DNA of 64,000 nucleotides from Paralithodes platypus (GCA_032716605.1 CM064502.1:32928910-32992909), one strand, 5' to 3'; shown: positions 1 through 12,005, counted from the first letter of the stretch. A program made the numbers and translations. The notes: generated by a model from the sequence alone, not told the origin.

Positions 1-1525
1 TGCACAATACAAGATATGAGGAATAGAGAACACAAAGAAACACATGGTAGCAAGTTACACGATCACGTTTATTGATATACCACTGCAGAATACTTGTGTA
101 AGACAATATAATAGAATCGAACAACACTAGCATAAGTGGATCTGGATGGAGCCTAGTCTCCCACTTCCATCGTTCAGGTATTAATCTTCTGATCATTGGC
201 TTTAATTTAACAGGTTTATATACCGAAGACCATCAATGTTACTTATAGAATCGTATTCACTGTTAGATTTCTTACTGGTAGCTCTGGTGCACATGTCGTA
301 GTTCACAGACTAGATTAGACACGCGTATTTTAGAGAACGGGAATTCTAGTAACCTCAGGGGGTACTGATCTAAGTTTTATATTCTTGTCTCAGAAATACA
401 TAGAACGCAAATCAGTGGGCGAACATTCAGATATCACTAGGGTTTCCTTCTAGGTAATAATATCTGGATATATGGTTGATTACGAGAGTTAGTATCGCCT
501 GTTAATTATTGAACACTGATACGCTTAGCACTTCCTAATTGAATGGTTATATGAATTATACTGGGGCAAAGAGATAGCCACTTCGTAGAAATATTAATTA
601 GTGAATCTCTAAACAGCACAGTAATATGTAGTACTGCTAAAGGGAATCTTGGGTAGTATCTGATGGGTCTGGTCCTGGTTATCTTGCGTCCATGATGTTG
701 GGGGCTAACGACTGGTTCCGCGGCCGTCCAGGGGGTCCATATGTGTGAAGTTCTCAAATACGTGGGCAGGTCCTATCCAAATCTGCCACGGAGTCTGCCG
801 GCTCTGGAATCTCACTCCGGAACAACACAAGGGCAGAGCTAGAAGTTAACTGCAGGGTAGTGACCCCTGGTTGGTGTCTAGCTTTCAACTGATTTGACTG
901 GGGGCGGGAGCTAGATTTATAGGCTCGGTTCTGGACCCTGTAGACAGTAGGGATCTCGAGTCTTATAGACTTATTTGAGCTCTCAATAGATATGGGGACT
1001 AGGTAAGATGGTATTTACTGTTGTGGCACATGGCTATAGGAAGCCTTTATATTTTCATATAACTGAGCCTTAGTAAGAGGTACTATTTTGGCTATACTGG
1101 AAGTATTTACGGGAGAGAGACTGGATCTACTTTGCGAGGAGGATGGGGACAGCTGTGATAGGAGCGTCTCTCTTAGATTGTTCAATCTTCATTCTTTGGT
1201 ATAGCTGAGGTGCTAATTTAGTGATCAGAGCATGCAAGAAAGGTAAATGGTGTATTGTGAGTTAATAGAGGTTAGTAAAGGTGTTAGTCATGCATGGTTA
1301 GTTCATTGATAGGAAGAATTCCTGTGCTACCTGGCAATGACTCGGAAGTCAAAACAGGGGCTAGGTATACCTCCGCGGGGGTGGGGGTCTCCCTCCTCGG
1401 GTGGGCAAAAAGGGGGAGCTGGGCGCCCTCTCTCTGTGATAGTCGTCCGGCGGCTGTGGCTAGGGGCTTGCCATATCACCAGTGTTCGTAATAACCCTCT
1501 GTGTAGGAGACAGATGTGGGTGTCC
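1..1525. other. Non-coding stretch without recognisable gene
   Basis: I see no protein family, RNA gene or repeat terminus here. The open frames are all under 90 codons, overlap one another on both strands and carry no motif. Base composition is mixed, with a GC-richer patch at about 1360-1480. It could be part of an old LTR or LINE untranslated region, but I could not match it to any other part of the window. Confidence 0.4.
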
Positions 1526-1529
1526 TTAA

Positions 1530-2151
1530 CCCGGGAGCTGCAGGGAGACACTTAAGAGTTCCCCCGGCGCACTGCGGGGAGACTCTTAAGAGTCAGAGAA
1601 AAAAAAAATCAACTTTTGACATCGAAAAAAAAAAAAAAAAAAAAAAATTTTGTTTTTATTTTATTTTTTTTCTTGGCCCCTGGGCCATGCAAAATCTCAG
1701 TCCTCTACCTCCCCTCCTTCCCCACTTTCCTCCTCTCCTTCAGTTATCACCTATTTTCCCTGTTATTCCCTTATTCTGAGGTATATTTTCGTGCTAACAT
1801 TAGAAATCCGATTGGAGGGTGTGGTCATCACTGATAGCAAGCGAGTGCAAGAGAGAGAGAGAGTATCGATCGACTGTGTCTCAGTGGCCTTGGGGGAAAT
1901 TGGCGGGAAAGCAGATTCACCCATACATTATACAACTCGCGGGCTATATCTCCGATTTTGACCATCCAAACGCTGTTTTCACTCGTTTTATTGTTGTTTC
2001 AGGTTAATACCTTTATAATCAACCCATAATAGGCGCATATGGATAAGTATTAATGCTATTAATGGCACAATGAATATTTTAGTGACGGAAACACCTCAAA
2101 TACGTCAGCACAGGGGGACGTTTCCAATTACCCCCATGCGCACTTCAGAGG
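1530..2151 (+). mobile_element. TTAA-flanked piggyBac-like MITE, 622 bp (family 1, copy 1)
   Basis: A non-coding unit lies between two TTAA tetranucleotides (1526-1529 and 2152-2155), the target duplication typical of piggyBac transposons. Its ends are imperfect inverted repeats: CCCGGGAGCTGCAGG on the left and, read inward from the right, CCTCTGAAGTGCGC. Behind the left end are subterminal repeats built on ACTCTTAAGAGT next to GCGGG, then a long poly-A/T tract. A homologous 623-bp unit at 46697-47319 has the same order: subterminal repeats, T-rich tract, the GCCCCTGGGCCATGC block, a (GA)n run and a CCATGCGCAC right end. No transposase is encoded, so mobilisation in trans is inferred. The superfamily call rests on the TTAA duplication and the CC-initial ends. 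Confidence 0.7.
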
Positions 2152-2155
2152 TTAA

Positions 2156-4000
2156 TACCAAAACCGAAGGTGCCTTAGCTAGCTGGTTTTACTCGGCTGG
2201 TTGTTAATTGTAGGGTTTGCTGGATGTGGTGGAGACTGGGTTGCTAACTCTGCCACATGTATCTGGAAGTATGGCAATAGAAGTTAGTTACTGGCGAGGC
2301 GGCTAGCCTCGCACCGATGACCATTGGGTGCAGGGTTGTGAATGGGTTGTAAGAGAATAGATGGCATGCAAGGGGCTAGTAAAGTTCTAATGTTGTTCTG
2401 GTCTACTAAGTGAAGGTAGGCTGGATAGGAGTATATATAAAAGGTTGGAGAGCATTAGCAACGGACAATTCAAGGATCTTCAAGAGGTATGAGAGAGAGG
2501 CTAGGTCGGACAAGAGTAGAGAAGTGCGGGGTCTTATAATGAGAGGGGGGGAGTGCAGGGGGGCTATAGGGGAGTTTGACCCTAAGGTCTCTGGGCATGG
2601 GGGTGGCATTAGGCTGCATTTGATATGGAAGTTTGAAAAGGCAGTAGAATACGTTAGCCAAATGCTACCGGGGAATGCAACTATGGGGTGGTATATGAGT
2701 CTGGAAAAGATAGAGTTATGTGATCAGTCCGAGGGGTTATGGATACTATTAGTTGGCCCTGGGAACTGCATTTTCTGTGAGATATAAATATACCAACAAC
2801 AGCGGCAGTTCGTAGGGGTACTTAGTTATTGTTTCGGGGTACTTATGACAGATACTGGTAACCAGGTTATCTTATACAATCTCTGGTTGGGGTAAGAGGT
2901 GTATGACACGAAGTAAATTGGCGTAGTGTGGACTGTGGATACGAAGGAGGCAAGGGGAAGACGTATGACAATTGTGGAAAAGTAAATGGAAAAAGGTGAA
3001 CACAATGGCGGATAAAAATACTTAACCTAAGGATTGAATACATAGATTTATGGGGCGATGGGTCTTCAGAAGCTTAGTCTGGCAAGACAAGATGTTCGGG
3101 AATGTTAATATTAATACTTAAAACTAAGGATTGCGTACATCGATGAACGACGACATTATAGTCATCGTCCTAATAAGGTGATGAAACCTGGTTGATCTGT
3201 ACTTGGCACAATACGACACAAGGACAGTGCCGCTATGTCGTATCAATGCTGGTGGCAGTTAATATTATAGACTTAGTTACTAGAGGAACAATGCAAGGGG
3301 CGACTGAGCACGGGTTACATATATCTATACTCGTCATGGGAAATGATATACGAGGTCTAGGGACAAGCGTGGGTGTTTTAACTTCTAAGATATATAACAT
3401 CTACTTCTCGGATGTAAGAACATACATAGATATAATTATGGCTGTCTGATGTGTTGGCATTGGCTCAACATAGGGACAGGGCATGGGTGTTTTTAATATG
3501 AATGTATATTCCTGTTCATCATCTTTGTAGTTAGGAGTGTAGGACACGAGGGGTAGTGTACGTGAGGTGTGGAAAATGGTCAGTTTAGAAAAGGTAGGTG
3601 GGTGCAGCCTGGAGCTGCTTAGCCCTGCGGGCTTGGGCCTGTCTGAAATGGCTGGCTCGGTCAGCTGGTCCTTTCGTTCTGTGGACCTTTCCTTTGGGTG
3701 TTTCTGTGTGGTGTTCGTTCGTGGCTTCTGTGGTGGGCTTCTCGTTCTGGGGCATTTTAGTATATATGAGACTATATTTATAAACATTCAAAGTCTATTC
3801 CTACAATATACATACAACTTCCAAGTCTGTCAGAGCTGCGAGAAAGAATCACATCAATAAATAATAATGTATTAATTACCTATGTGAGGATTAAGCTTGT
3901 GGTAGTGTTGTATTAACATTGACAGTGGTCTGGTTAAACTAATCGTTCGAAAAAAGAAAAAAATTAACATTGACTCAGAGTTAACAATTAATGTAAATAA
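2156..4000. other. Non-coding stretch, nothing recognised
   Basis: No homology or structure that I can name. The longest open frames (125 and 128 codons) are antisense to each other or low complexity and show no domain. A short A-rich run sits at 3950-3963. Confidence 0.4.
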
Positions 4001-4044
4001 ATAATGAAGGGGAATGTCTACTCGTACACTATATATATAACTTT

Positions 4045-5446
4045 TCACCTGCTCAGCATTCTCAGCCTCAGTTCATGGCGATACAGGCTGTCTTCTGCTT
4101 CACGGAGTCTTGTTCCTGCTGCACCACCTCCTCTTCCTATACTCTCTGCATCACCCATATCATCAGTATCACCACCCACCTCCTCCCACCTCACCTCAGG
4201 AAAAGCCCCAGGGAGTCGGTATGGGCATCTCTCCACGTCAGGTCTTTCATCTATGTCCTCTTTAGCTTTTCTTTTATCTCCTTGGTTATTTCCATGTTCA
4301 TCTTCATTTTCCCACAGTCTTCCATGCCCTCTGTGTCTCTGAGCATTTCTCAAACCTCTTTCATTACCTTTCTCTTTCTGTTCCTTCACACTCCCACGAT
4401 GCCTTTCCCTTCCCCTACTGGCATGTCTCTGATCGCCTTTTACATCCCCAGCATTTCTTTGATCGCCTCTTCTTTCATATTCATCTTCATTATCCCGACG
4501 TCTTGCACTCCCTCTACGTTTCTGATCATCTTCTTGCTTAAAGTCCAGAATGTATATGTATTTTTATTTTCCTTTGCTGGTTGTTTAATGTCTGATGAGT
4601 CAAATTGGTTTGCACTCTCGCCTCCTATTCCAGCGGTGGGGTCAACAGTATCCTGAAGTTCTGGTGAAATATCCTCTTCAACATTTGCATCGGCAGGCAA
4701 AATTTCATCCACATTTTTAACATTCTCCTTTTCAACATCACCATCTTCTCCATCCTAATCAGAAATTGGTTCTTCATCAACAATATGATCCTCTTCAGCT
4801 CTAGGCTCTTCATCAGCACTAGGTTCTTCTTCCGAGTTTTGAGAGGTACTTTCGTGCCTTGCCTTTATCAACGTGTGCTTCTTGTAAGGGAGTGATTGAC
4901 CAGGGGCAATAGATACCCCCGGCAGTGTGACCGCGACATTTCCCCGAGGTATGTCCACACTTGTTTGCATTGATATTCCCAGATTTTCTGCTTCAAGTCT
5001 CTCCCTGGTTTCTGTGCCTTTGAACCCGGTAGCACTACTTCTGCAACCCCTGCCAGTTTACTCTGTCCTCTATTATCATCCGAGTCTTCTTCTGCTTCCT
5101 CATTAGAGTTTTCGGACACGAACTGTCTCTTTCTTCCTTTCTCCCTTTCACCTTTTTTTAGCCTAATTTTTCCTCTTATCTGCTTGCTTTTAGAGATTTT
5201 GTCATGCTTTTTTCTCTCCATGTGGGTAGTGGGGTAGAGAGGAGCCAAGGGAGTACTGGGCACCTGATTAATGAGTGTATCTATGAAGAGTGGTGGGGGG
5301 CGAGGGGAGAGGTGGTGTTGAGCAAATGGTATTGGTGGGGTGCTGGAGGGGAGGTGTTGAGGGGTAACATAAGGGGAAGAAGCAGGATGGCTTGGTAAGG
5401 GTGGGGTGGTCGCTGAGATGGCTCGTGGGTCTGCCTTTACATTCAT
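4045..5446 (-). pseudogene. Decayed coding region: Pro-rich, basic, then acidic protein of unknown family
   Basis: Reading on the minus strand from 5446, a frame encodes a Pro/Ser/Thr-rich segment (about residues 10-75), a Lys/Arg-rich segment with repeated KGEREKGRK-type stretches (about 80-110) and a Glu/Asp/Asn-rich stretch. Near 4970 the sense continues in another frame (an IPRGNVAVTLPGVSI-type stretch, then repeated EEP.ADEEP.AEED acidic units). That frame crosses one TAG at 4755-4757 and ends at 4440. Further stops break the Glu/Lys-rich remainder down to about 4045. The coherent composition across one stop and one frame change suggests a dead exon or retroelement ORF1 rather than chance. 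I do not recognise the family, and no catalytic motif, signal peptide or membrane segment is visible. Confidence 0.35.
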
Positions 5447-6160
5447 CTGTGGAGATATAGAGAAGTTGAGGGGGTATCACATGATAGTATTTATCGGTAA
5501 AATTCAAAGGTTAAAACTGTTTCTACTGGTATCTTTTGCATTGATATAGGAAAGTAGAGTGACGATAGATCTTAATTGACAGAATTTAAATTAATTAAAA
5601 TTTAAAACTTGCAAACTAAACAAACCAAAACTGGAACAAAGACAATATATAGTCAAATTAACTTATCAAAATCGCTATGTGGAAACAACGCTTACTAAAA
5701 TAAAATTTATGAAATAAAAGAACACAATCCACCACATAGGGTGTACATTACTACATGAGCAACTTAATATGTTTCCCAAGCAAACTAATCGCACACATAA
5801 CAACGCACTATCGTCACGTTCAAGTTCAATTCAAAGCTGCCAGACCAAAGTTACCAATGAGAATTTGAGGGAAATAATACTTGTGTGATACCGACATGAT
5901 AAACACATCTTTGAGAAATCAAGATTTGCTTAAAGTGTCAGTGGTGCCATGGAAGTTTAAACTTCCTTCAAATAATTACAACAGATTTAGTAATATCTTC
6001 AATTAATTACCATAATCCTACCATTAGTTTATGATCTCATTAAAGCAATGATCAGACAACAGTTCACCAAAATCATACAATTTCTCAAAGATATTATGCT
6101 GTATAGTGTATAATATTATGTACAGTACAGTATATAGAGTACGGTGCTGTATAAACAGTA
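5447..6160. other. AT-rich non-coding stretch
   Basis: AT-rich sequence with many short A/T runs and no open frame of note. It ends in a (TA)n microsatellite at about 6168-6186 that looks like the tail of the adjacent SINE. Confidence 0.5.
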
Positions 6161-6167
6161 TACAGGT

Positions 6168-6345
6168 ATATATATATATATATATTACTGTAAGTATATA
6201 TCACAAGTACACGTGAGCCACTAAATGTTTTAATCTCTCAGTGGGGTTCGAACCGCCGACCGTCAGGACGATAGCCAAGGCTCCTGACCTTTGACCAGTG
6301 AGGACGTCCCCAGTAACCGCTCGTGACATACCTGTTTATCCCCTA
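6168..6345 (-). mobile_element. tRNA-derived SINE (minus strand)
   Basis: On the minus strand the block reads GGCTATCGTCCTGACGGTCG, then GGTTCGAACCCCACTGAGAG, then ATTAAAACAT and a (TA)n tail. GGTTCGAACCC is a good RNA polymerase III B box. The same module, including the ATTAAAACAT linker and (TA)n tail, occurs on the plus strand at 10567-10680. The A-box half is more diverged here than in the second copy. It lies immediately upstream of the CR1 copy. Confidence 0.7.
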
Positions 6346-6363
6346 GTGAGGTGAACATTCTTA

Positions 6364-7264
6364 GTGATGGCTTGTGTTGATGAGATTGTCACCTCTTCCC
6401 ATGTTTTCCAGCTTTGTCTTGCTTTGCAAGAAAGGGTGGAGAATGTTGAGCTCGAGGTCCAATCTCAAGGACGAGAACCTAGCTTTGAAGATGGCATTAG
6501 AGGAAACGAAAAATGCCACTGGTGTAGGAAAACCGGACTTTTCCTGGAAAGTGGTAGTTTCAAGTGGAACGAAGTGTACCTTGAAGAAGCAGTGTGTACC
6601 TGTAAACAACAAGCACAGCATCCTGGAGGACGAGTGTGATGGAAGTGAAGGCGGAGTGGGGGGAGGAGATGACCCGTCTTACAGCGAGGCAGTGAGAGGG
6701 GAGGGGAGGAAGTCTGCTGCTGCTGCTACAACTGCTGCTACACGCCGACAAAAGGAAAAAGCTAAGTCTGTTTTCATTGTCGGTGATTCATTGGTTAGAT
6801 ACCTTGGCAGGGCAACAAACACTCAGGTTGGTAAAGTTGTCTGCGTGCCTGGTGCCGGAGTCGGGAGGATGGCTGAGAAGATAGATGCTGTCCTGGAAGT
6901 GAGTGGGGAGGACCCCATCATCTTTCTCAATGCAGGGAGCAACGATATATGGAGATGCAGGACTGAGGAGTTGCTCTCCATGTAGCAGGAAATGTTGGAG
7001 AGGATCAAGGAAAAGAGTGGAGTTCCTGTGGTACACAGTATCCTGCCAAGAAGAGGGGTAAGGAAGGAATGGTCCTCCAGGGCTATTGGTGTAAATAGCC
7101 GGCTGGAGAAGTATTGCAAGGCAAATACTATTCCATTCCTGGATAACTGGTCCCTCTTTTATGGTAAGGATGAACTGTATGCCCAGGATGGAGTACATCT
7201 CTCTCGACTAGGAGTTTCGACCTTGGCCAGCTCACTCGACAAGATTGTTGCGGGGTTTCGTTAA
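6364..7264 (+). pseudogene. CR1 ORF1: coiled coil plus SGNH/GDSL esterase domain
   Basis: The predicted protein starts with a heptad-like coiled coil (LQERVENVELEVQS continuing as LKDENLALKMALEE after a frame change near 6455) and a Gly/Ser/Ala-rich linker. An SGNH-hydrolase fold follows: VGDSLVRYLGR is block I with the nucleophile Ser, LNAGSNDIW is the Asn-containing block III, and DGVHLSRLG is the Asp-x-x-His block V. Such esterase domains are described in ORF1 of CR1-clade LINEs, where the protein is thought to bind element RNA. A single in-frame TAG (6983-6985) splits the esterase, so the gene is broken by one frameshift and one stop. Catalytic residues appear intact. Confidence 0.8.
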
Positions 7265-7329
7265 AAAAACCTGGGTGTGTAAGTAAAATACTGTCTCCAT
7301 ATGGAGCAGGTACTTCATGTGACAAACCA

Positions 7330-10329
7330 GTGAATAATATAGAAATAATCAGTCAAAATAGTGCGGATAAAGTGATGTGTAATAGTAGTATCGATAACAC
7401 TACACATGTAACTGATAGTAAAGATGAGAATACCGATAGAGTAGAATTTCCGTCTAGAGCTAGTAGTTCAACAGGATATAATAAGTTAGCTAAACACAAT
7501 AGAGAATTAGTTGCAAATAATATTAATAGGTTGAGGGTATATTATACAAATTGTAGGATTTTATTTAAGAAAATGAACGAACTTAGAGCACTCGTTAGCA
7601 CAGAAAATATAGACATAATAGCGCTAACTGAAACGTGGATTAATACAGAATCTAGGCATTTTTTAGCAGAATTTGATATTCCAGGATATAGTTTGTTTAA
7701 ATATGACCGAACAAGTAGGAGGGGCGGGGGTATAGCAGGTTTTGTCAGGAGTACATTAAAAAGCTGTATTAAATCAGGTATTAGACTAAAATAAATAATG
7801 ATAATGAAAGTGTTTGGGTAGAAGTTAACGAAGGTAGTGAGACCATAGTTATTGGAGTTATATATAGACCGCCTAATATGAGTAGAAATGGCGGAACATC
7901 GTTATGGGAGGAAATTAAAATAGCATCAAGGTTTAGCAATGTGTGCATTATGGGAGATTTTAATTTTCCGAACATTGATTGGCTGCACCAAATAGGCGAC
8001 TCCGATTCAGTAGAGTTTATTGAGGTAGTACAAGATAGTTTTTTATTTCAATTTATAGATACGCCGACTAGAGGTATTAATATTCTTGATTTAGTTTTCA
8101 GTAACAATGAACATATGATAAATAATGTAGAGATTGGTGACCACCTAGCAAATAGCGATCATAAATCTATTTATTTTAATATACAATGGACAGGGAATGC
8201 TAAAGAGAATACGACACTTATCCCAGATTTCAGAAAAGACGATTATGGTGGGCTGAGAAGAGACTTAAGGGTGGACCCTATTGTTAAGCAATTAAGTCAG
8301 GATATGGAAGAGTTAAACTTGCCTCCTACATATAAACAGTTTATTGCTTCACTCCACAATGCTCAAAATATATATATCCCTAAAAGAAGATTTAGATCGA
8401 CGCAGAACCAACCAAAATGGATGACTAATAAGCTAATAGATCTTATAGGAAAAAAGAAAGGAATATATAGAAAAATAAAGAAAGGCGAAAATCATTTACA
8501 TATATACTATCAGACTCTATCAAGACAGGTCAAAAAGGAAATCAGGAAAGCAAAAAGAAATTATGAAATAAGGATAGCCAGTGACTCAAAAAATAACCCT
8601 AAAGCTTTTTACCAACTATATAAATCTAAAGTTAGAGATGTAATAGGCCCCCTAAAAACTTCAATAGGAGAAATAACAGAAAACGATTTAGAAATGTGCA
8701 GTACATTAAATAGTCAGTTTCTTTCCGTTTTCACTAATGAAATTTGGCACAGATTCCAGAAGTCAATATGGTATATAGTGATAGTATAGAAAATATGTAA
8801 AGTACAGTTAGTATAAGTAGAAATGATGTGCTTAAGGAAATTGACAGACTGAAACCTCAAAAATCGCCTGGTCCTGACGAGGTATATGCTAGAGTATTAA
8901 AAGAATGCAGAGATGAGTTAAGTAGCCCATTAGCATTTTTATTTAACAAGTCATTAGAAACAGGTTTAGTTCCAGAAGCTTGGAAGCTTGCAAATGTAGT
9001 TCCGATCTTCAAAAAAGGTGATAAATCGATAGCATCCAATTACCGTCCCATTAGTCTCACATCAATCATAGGAAAGTTGCTAGAGTCTATTATTGCTAGG
9101 AAAATTTGAAGCCACTTAGTAATATTTAACTTAATAAATTCTTCTCAGCATGGATTCACTCAGGGACGTTCTTGCCTTACTAATTTGCTTAGCTTTTTCT
9201 CAGAGGTATATGAAGCAGTAGATAGTGACAAGTCATATGATATTATATATTTAGATTTCAGTAAAGCTTTCGACAGAGTCCCTCATGAGAGATTGATGAG
9301 AAAGGTTGAGGCACATGGAATAGGAGGGTCATTGTTGGGATGGATTAGGTCATGGCTAATTGGTAGGAAACAGAGAGTCAGCATAAATGGTACCAAGTCA
9401 GAGTGGGGAGCAGTCAAAAATGGTGTCCCCCAGGGATCGGTATTAGGTCCCCTGTTGTTTCTTATATACATAAATGACCTAGATTTAGGTATAACTAGTA
9501 GGATAAGTAAATTCGCAGACGATACTAAAATGGGGAGATCAATTGATTCAGATAGCGATATAGAGTGCCTCTAAAGGGATCTAGATACCTTACATGAATG
9601 GTCAGTAAATTGGCAGATGAAGTTTAACATTGACAAATGCAAGGTATTGAAGATAGGGAAGATGCAAACAAATGTTAAATATAAACTAGCTAATTTAGAA
9701 GTAGAAAATTCAGACTGCGAGAAAGATCTAGGTGTGTTTGTTAGCAATGATTTGAAGCCTAGAAAACAGTGTACTGTATAAGCGTTCGTAATAAGGCAAA
9801 GAGGATTCTCGGGTTCATCTCTAGGAGTGTGAGTACCAGAACTGCTGATGTTATCTTAAAACTTTACTTGTCATTAGTGAGACCGACCCCATATGGATTA
9901 TGCTGTCCAATTTTGGTGTCCTTATTACAGAATGGACATAGATTCATTGGAGAGAGTACAGCGTAGAATGACAAAAATAATCCATAATATTAGAAATCTT
10001 CCATATGAAGAGAGGTTGAAGAAATTAGGTTTACATTCGTTAGAGAGACGCAGAGTTGAGGGGATATGATAGAGGCGTTCAAGTGGGTTAGTGGGATTAA
10101 CAAAGGGGACATGACAAATGTACTAAAGCTCAGTGATAGCGAAAGAACTCGTACCAATGGTTTCAAATTAGATAAATTTCGTTTCAGAAAAGATATAGTC
10201 AAATATTGGTTTGGTAACAGAGTTGTAGATGGGTGGAATGGACTACCAAGTGCTATAGTGGGATTAAAAACGGTAGGGAGTTTTAAGATAAAATTGGATA
10301 AGCATATGGACGAGAAGGGTTGGGTGTGA
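7330..10329 (+). pseudogene. CR1 ORF2: AP endonuclease and reverse transcriptase, multiply broken
   Basis: From the N-terminus: an endonuclease/exonuclease/phosphatase fold (ALTETWIN, later IMGDFNFPNIDW and a NSDHKSIYFN block), a linker, then reverse transcriptase with YRPISLTSIIGKLLE, YLDFSKAFDRVPH, NGVPQGSVLGPLL and FADDTKMG. The C-terminal region carries the LSLVRP, DKFRFRKDI and WNGLPSAIVG blocks. The frame is interrupted near 7785 (a 4-5 base insertion relative to copy C), near 8745-8790, at about 9107, at about 9572 and again around 9780 and 9890. Copy A also lacks about 15 codons after the GLRRDLRVDPIV block that copy C keeps. It cannot make functional protein. Confidence 0.85.
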
Positions 10330-10544
10330 AGGGGGATCAGCCGGGTTGGGCCAATCAGCGCTCTGCAGACCCCGTAATCTTGCGTTAATCTCTAACCGTT
10401 TTGGTAAGATGATCCTCAGGGTATTAGAGTGTTGAGCCTATAATTGGGCTTTGTAATTGGGGTTGTGTGGGATAGGGATCTGCCTTGCTTAGGCCAATCG
10501 GCTTTCTGAAGACTCCCAATTTCTTATGTTCTTATGTTCTTATG

Positions 10545-10584
10545 TTTAACCAACTCCACCACTGCCGTGGTGGAGTTGGTTAAA
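10545..10584. repeat. 18-bp perfect inverted repeat at the head of a SINE
   Basis: Positions 10545-10562 are the exact reverse complement of 10567-10584 with a TGCC loop. The right arm (GTGGTGGAGTTGGTTAAAG) is the A-box region of the SINE that follows. The left arm is an inverted duplicate of it, placed directly after the CR1 tail. Confidence 0.85.
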
Positions 10585-10640
10585 GCGTCGGCTATCGTCC
10601 TGACGGTCGGCAATTCGAACCCCACTGACAGATTAAAACA

Positions 10641-10682
<42 letters not shown>
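10567..10682 (+). mobile_element. tRNA-derived SINE (plus strand) with (TA)n tail
   Basis: GTGGTGGAGTTGGTTAAAGC is an A-box-like start. TGACGGTCGGCAATTCGAAC supplies the B box, followed by ATTAAAACAT and a (TA)n tail at about 10645-10680. The core matches the minus-strand SINE at 6168-6345. Pol III promoter function is inferred from the boxes. Confidence 0.75.
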
Positions 10683-10684
<2 letters not shown>

Positions 10685-11460
10685 AAAATATATCATCAAC
10701 TATCCAACAGCCTTAACATAATCCCAGCCACAAATGCAATCCTCACATGGTCAACCCCTAAGGCAAGAGACCAACTCTGAAGTCAACTAGGAATACACAT
10801 TAGCAGAGGGCCTCCTCTAAATCCACAAAAATGATTAATTATATATTTTAATAGGCTCAGATACATGCATGCACGTTTGAGCCTTTGTTACCCAAAGGTC
10901 ATTGTGGAAATAGAGAGGATAATCCTCAACTGCAAGAGAGCACTTAAATAGGAGACCCCAGCACCAGCACCACATTACCACCTCCAGGGACCGTATGAGA
11001 TCGGTCGGAACAGCACACTACCCCTAACTACAGGGCCACTTGTCCTAACCAAAACCCAAATATTCCTTATATAATTCATTGCAAGATTCCTGTCGATCAA
11101 AGTTACTTACAATATCCCATGACTTGACAATATCCAAAATGTACATTCCATCTTACCAGTTTGTTTGCCCTTATACCTGGTACGTAAAATACAGCCATCA
11201 ATCATTCTATTGTGTTGAATAATGTATCATGATTAGTCTACACTTCTAGATGTCCTTATCTTTCTCAATCTGTTACCGTTTTAAAATATAACATTACATA
11301 CATACACTTTAAAGGCTGAGTTATCAACAAGTACTATGGTAGAAGTTAAAACATTGATATAGCTACAATGAAAATTAAATCCCTGAACCTAATGGCATCT
11401 TACTTTCACAATAACCTAATAAAACTATTCAGTATATATAAAACCTGTATGTGTATATGA
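10683..11460. other. Non-coding stretch, nothing recognised
   Basis: AT-rich sequence with no motif, open frame or repeat I can identify on either strand. Confidence 0.45.
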
Positions 11461-11462
11461 CT

Positions 11463-11535
11463 GACTGTATATGGCTCTGGTGGCGGCCCTCCTGGCATAG
11501 TGGTCCACTCGCTTTGAGATCGTGTACTTGTCCTC
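11463..11535 (+). mobile_element. Possible degenerate tRNA-derived SINE head
   Basis: GCGGCCCTCCTGGCATAGTGG resembles a tRNA 5' half with an A box (TGGCATAGTGG), and an anticodon-arm-like stretch follows. The expected B box around TCGTCAAACCT is poor. The call is weak and rests on the A-box half only. Confidence 0.3.
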
Positions 11536-11680
11536 GTCAAACCTGGAAAGGGGGTCAAAGTCAGTACAATAGAATACCTTTTATCTGGCATATATGGAGG
11601 ATTAATTGTGCTCGGTAATTTATGAATTTTTAATATGCAAAAACTGGGAGAAAATGTATCCAGACTCATCAGTCATCAGA

Positions 11681-12003
11681 ATGTCCTGCTAAAATCAAAA
11701 CCCTCCAGTACAGCAACCTTCCAAAAAAGGGGGCAAGACTCTTCAACAGCCTACCTAGACAGATACGAAACATCACAGATGTAACAACAGAGGTCTTCAA
11801 GAGGGAACTGGACAAGTTTCTGGCTAACATCTTGGACCAACCAAGAGTTCCAGGATACACCTCATCACACCCATAAGCCTCCAACTCCATCGTGTCCCAG
11901 TTGGAGTACCTACAACACAGTGAAAGGTGGAGGCGATGCCATGGCCTTGACACGAGGGACCAACACTCCCTTGAGGCAGAAGAGCTTCGAGGTAACTTGA
12001 ATT
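11681..12003 (+). pseudogene. LINE reverse-transcriptase C-terminal fragment
   Basis: The plus strand encodes LFNSLPRQIRNITDVTTEVF followed by KRELDKFLANI and DQPRVPGYTS. This is the conserved 'WN.LP..I....s...FK..LD.FL...PD.P..PGY' tail found after the RT domain of many Jockey/CR1-group LINEs. A stop follows, then a short tail. RT motifs are absent, so this is a 5'-truncated remnant. It differs from the CR1 family elsewhere in the window. Confidence 0.6.
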
Positions 12004-12005
12004 GA

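Larger units (their letters stand above)
6346..10545 (+). mobile_element. CR1-type LINE, near full length, disabled (copy A)
   Basis: This plus-strand non-LTR retrotransposon has a 5' leader, ORF1 (6364-7264), ORF2 (7330-10329), a 3' UTR with the CTGCAGAC-like and GGCTTTCTG blocks, and a terminal 8-bp repeat tail (TTCTTATG)n at about 10521-10545. Two-ORF structure, an esterase in ORF1 and an octamer-repeat 3' tail are hallmarks of the CR1 clade. It is the only copy in the window that retains ORF1. The 5' boundary is approximate because it abuts a SINE. Copies B (16501-23842) and C (33195-36117) share its 3' half at high identity and have the same tail. Confidence 0.85.

Noticed and set aside
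1..1300. Possible diverged copy of the 1.8-kb LTR family
   Set aside because: I looked for the TGTTACG start, the GGGTGCTCTCTTGAG block and the GAGCGT.ACA end on both strands and did not find them.
2410..2787. 125-codon plus-strand frame
   Set aside because: No recognisable motif, overlapping open frames on the other strand, and no sign of conservation.
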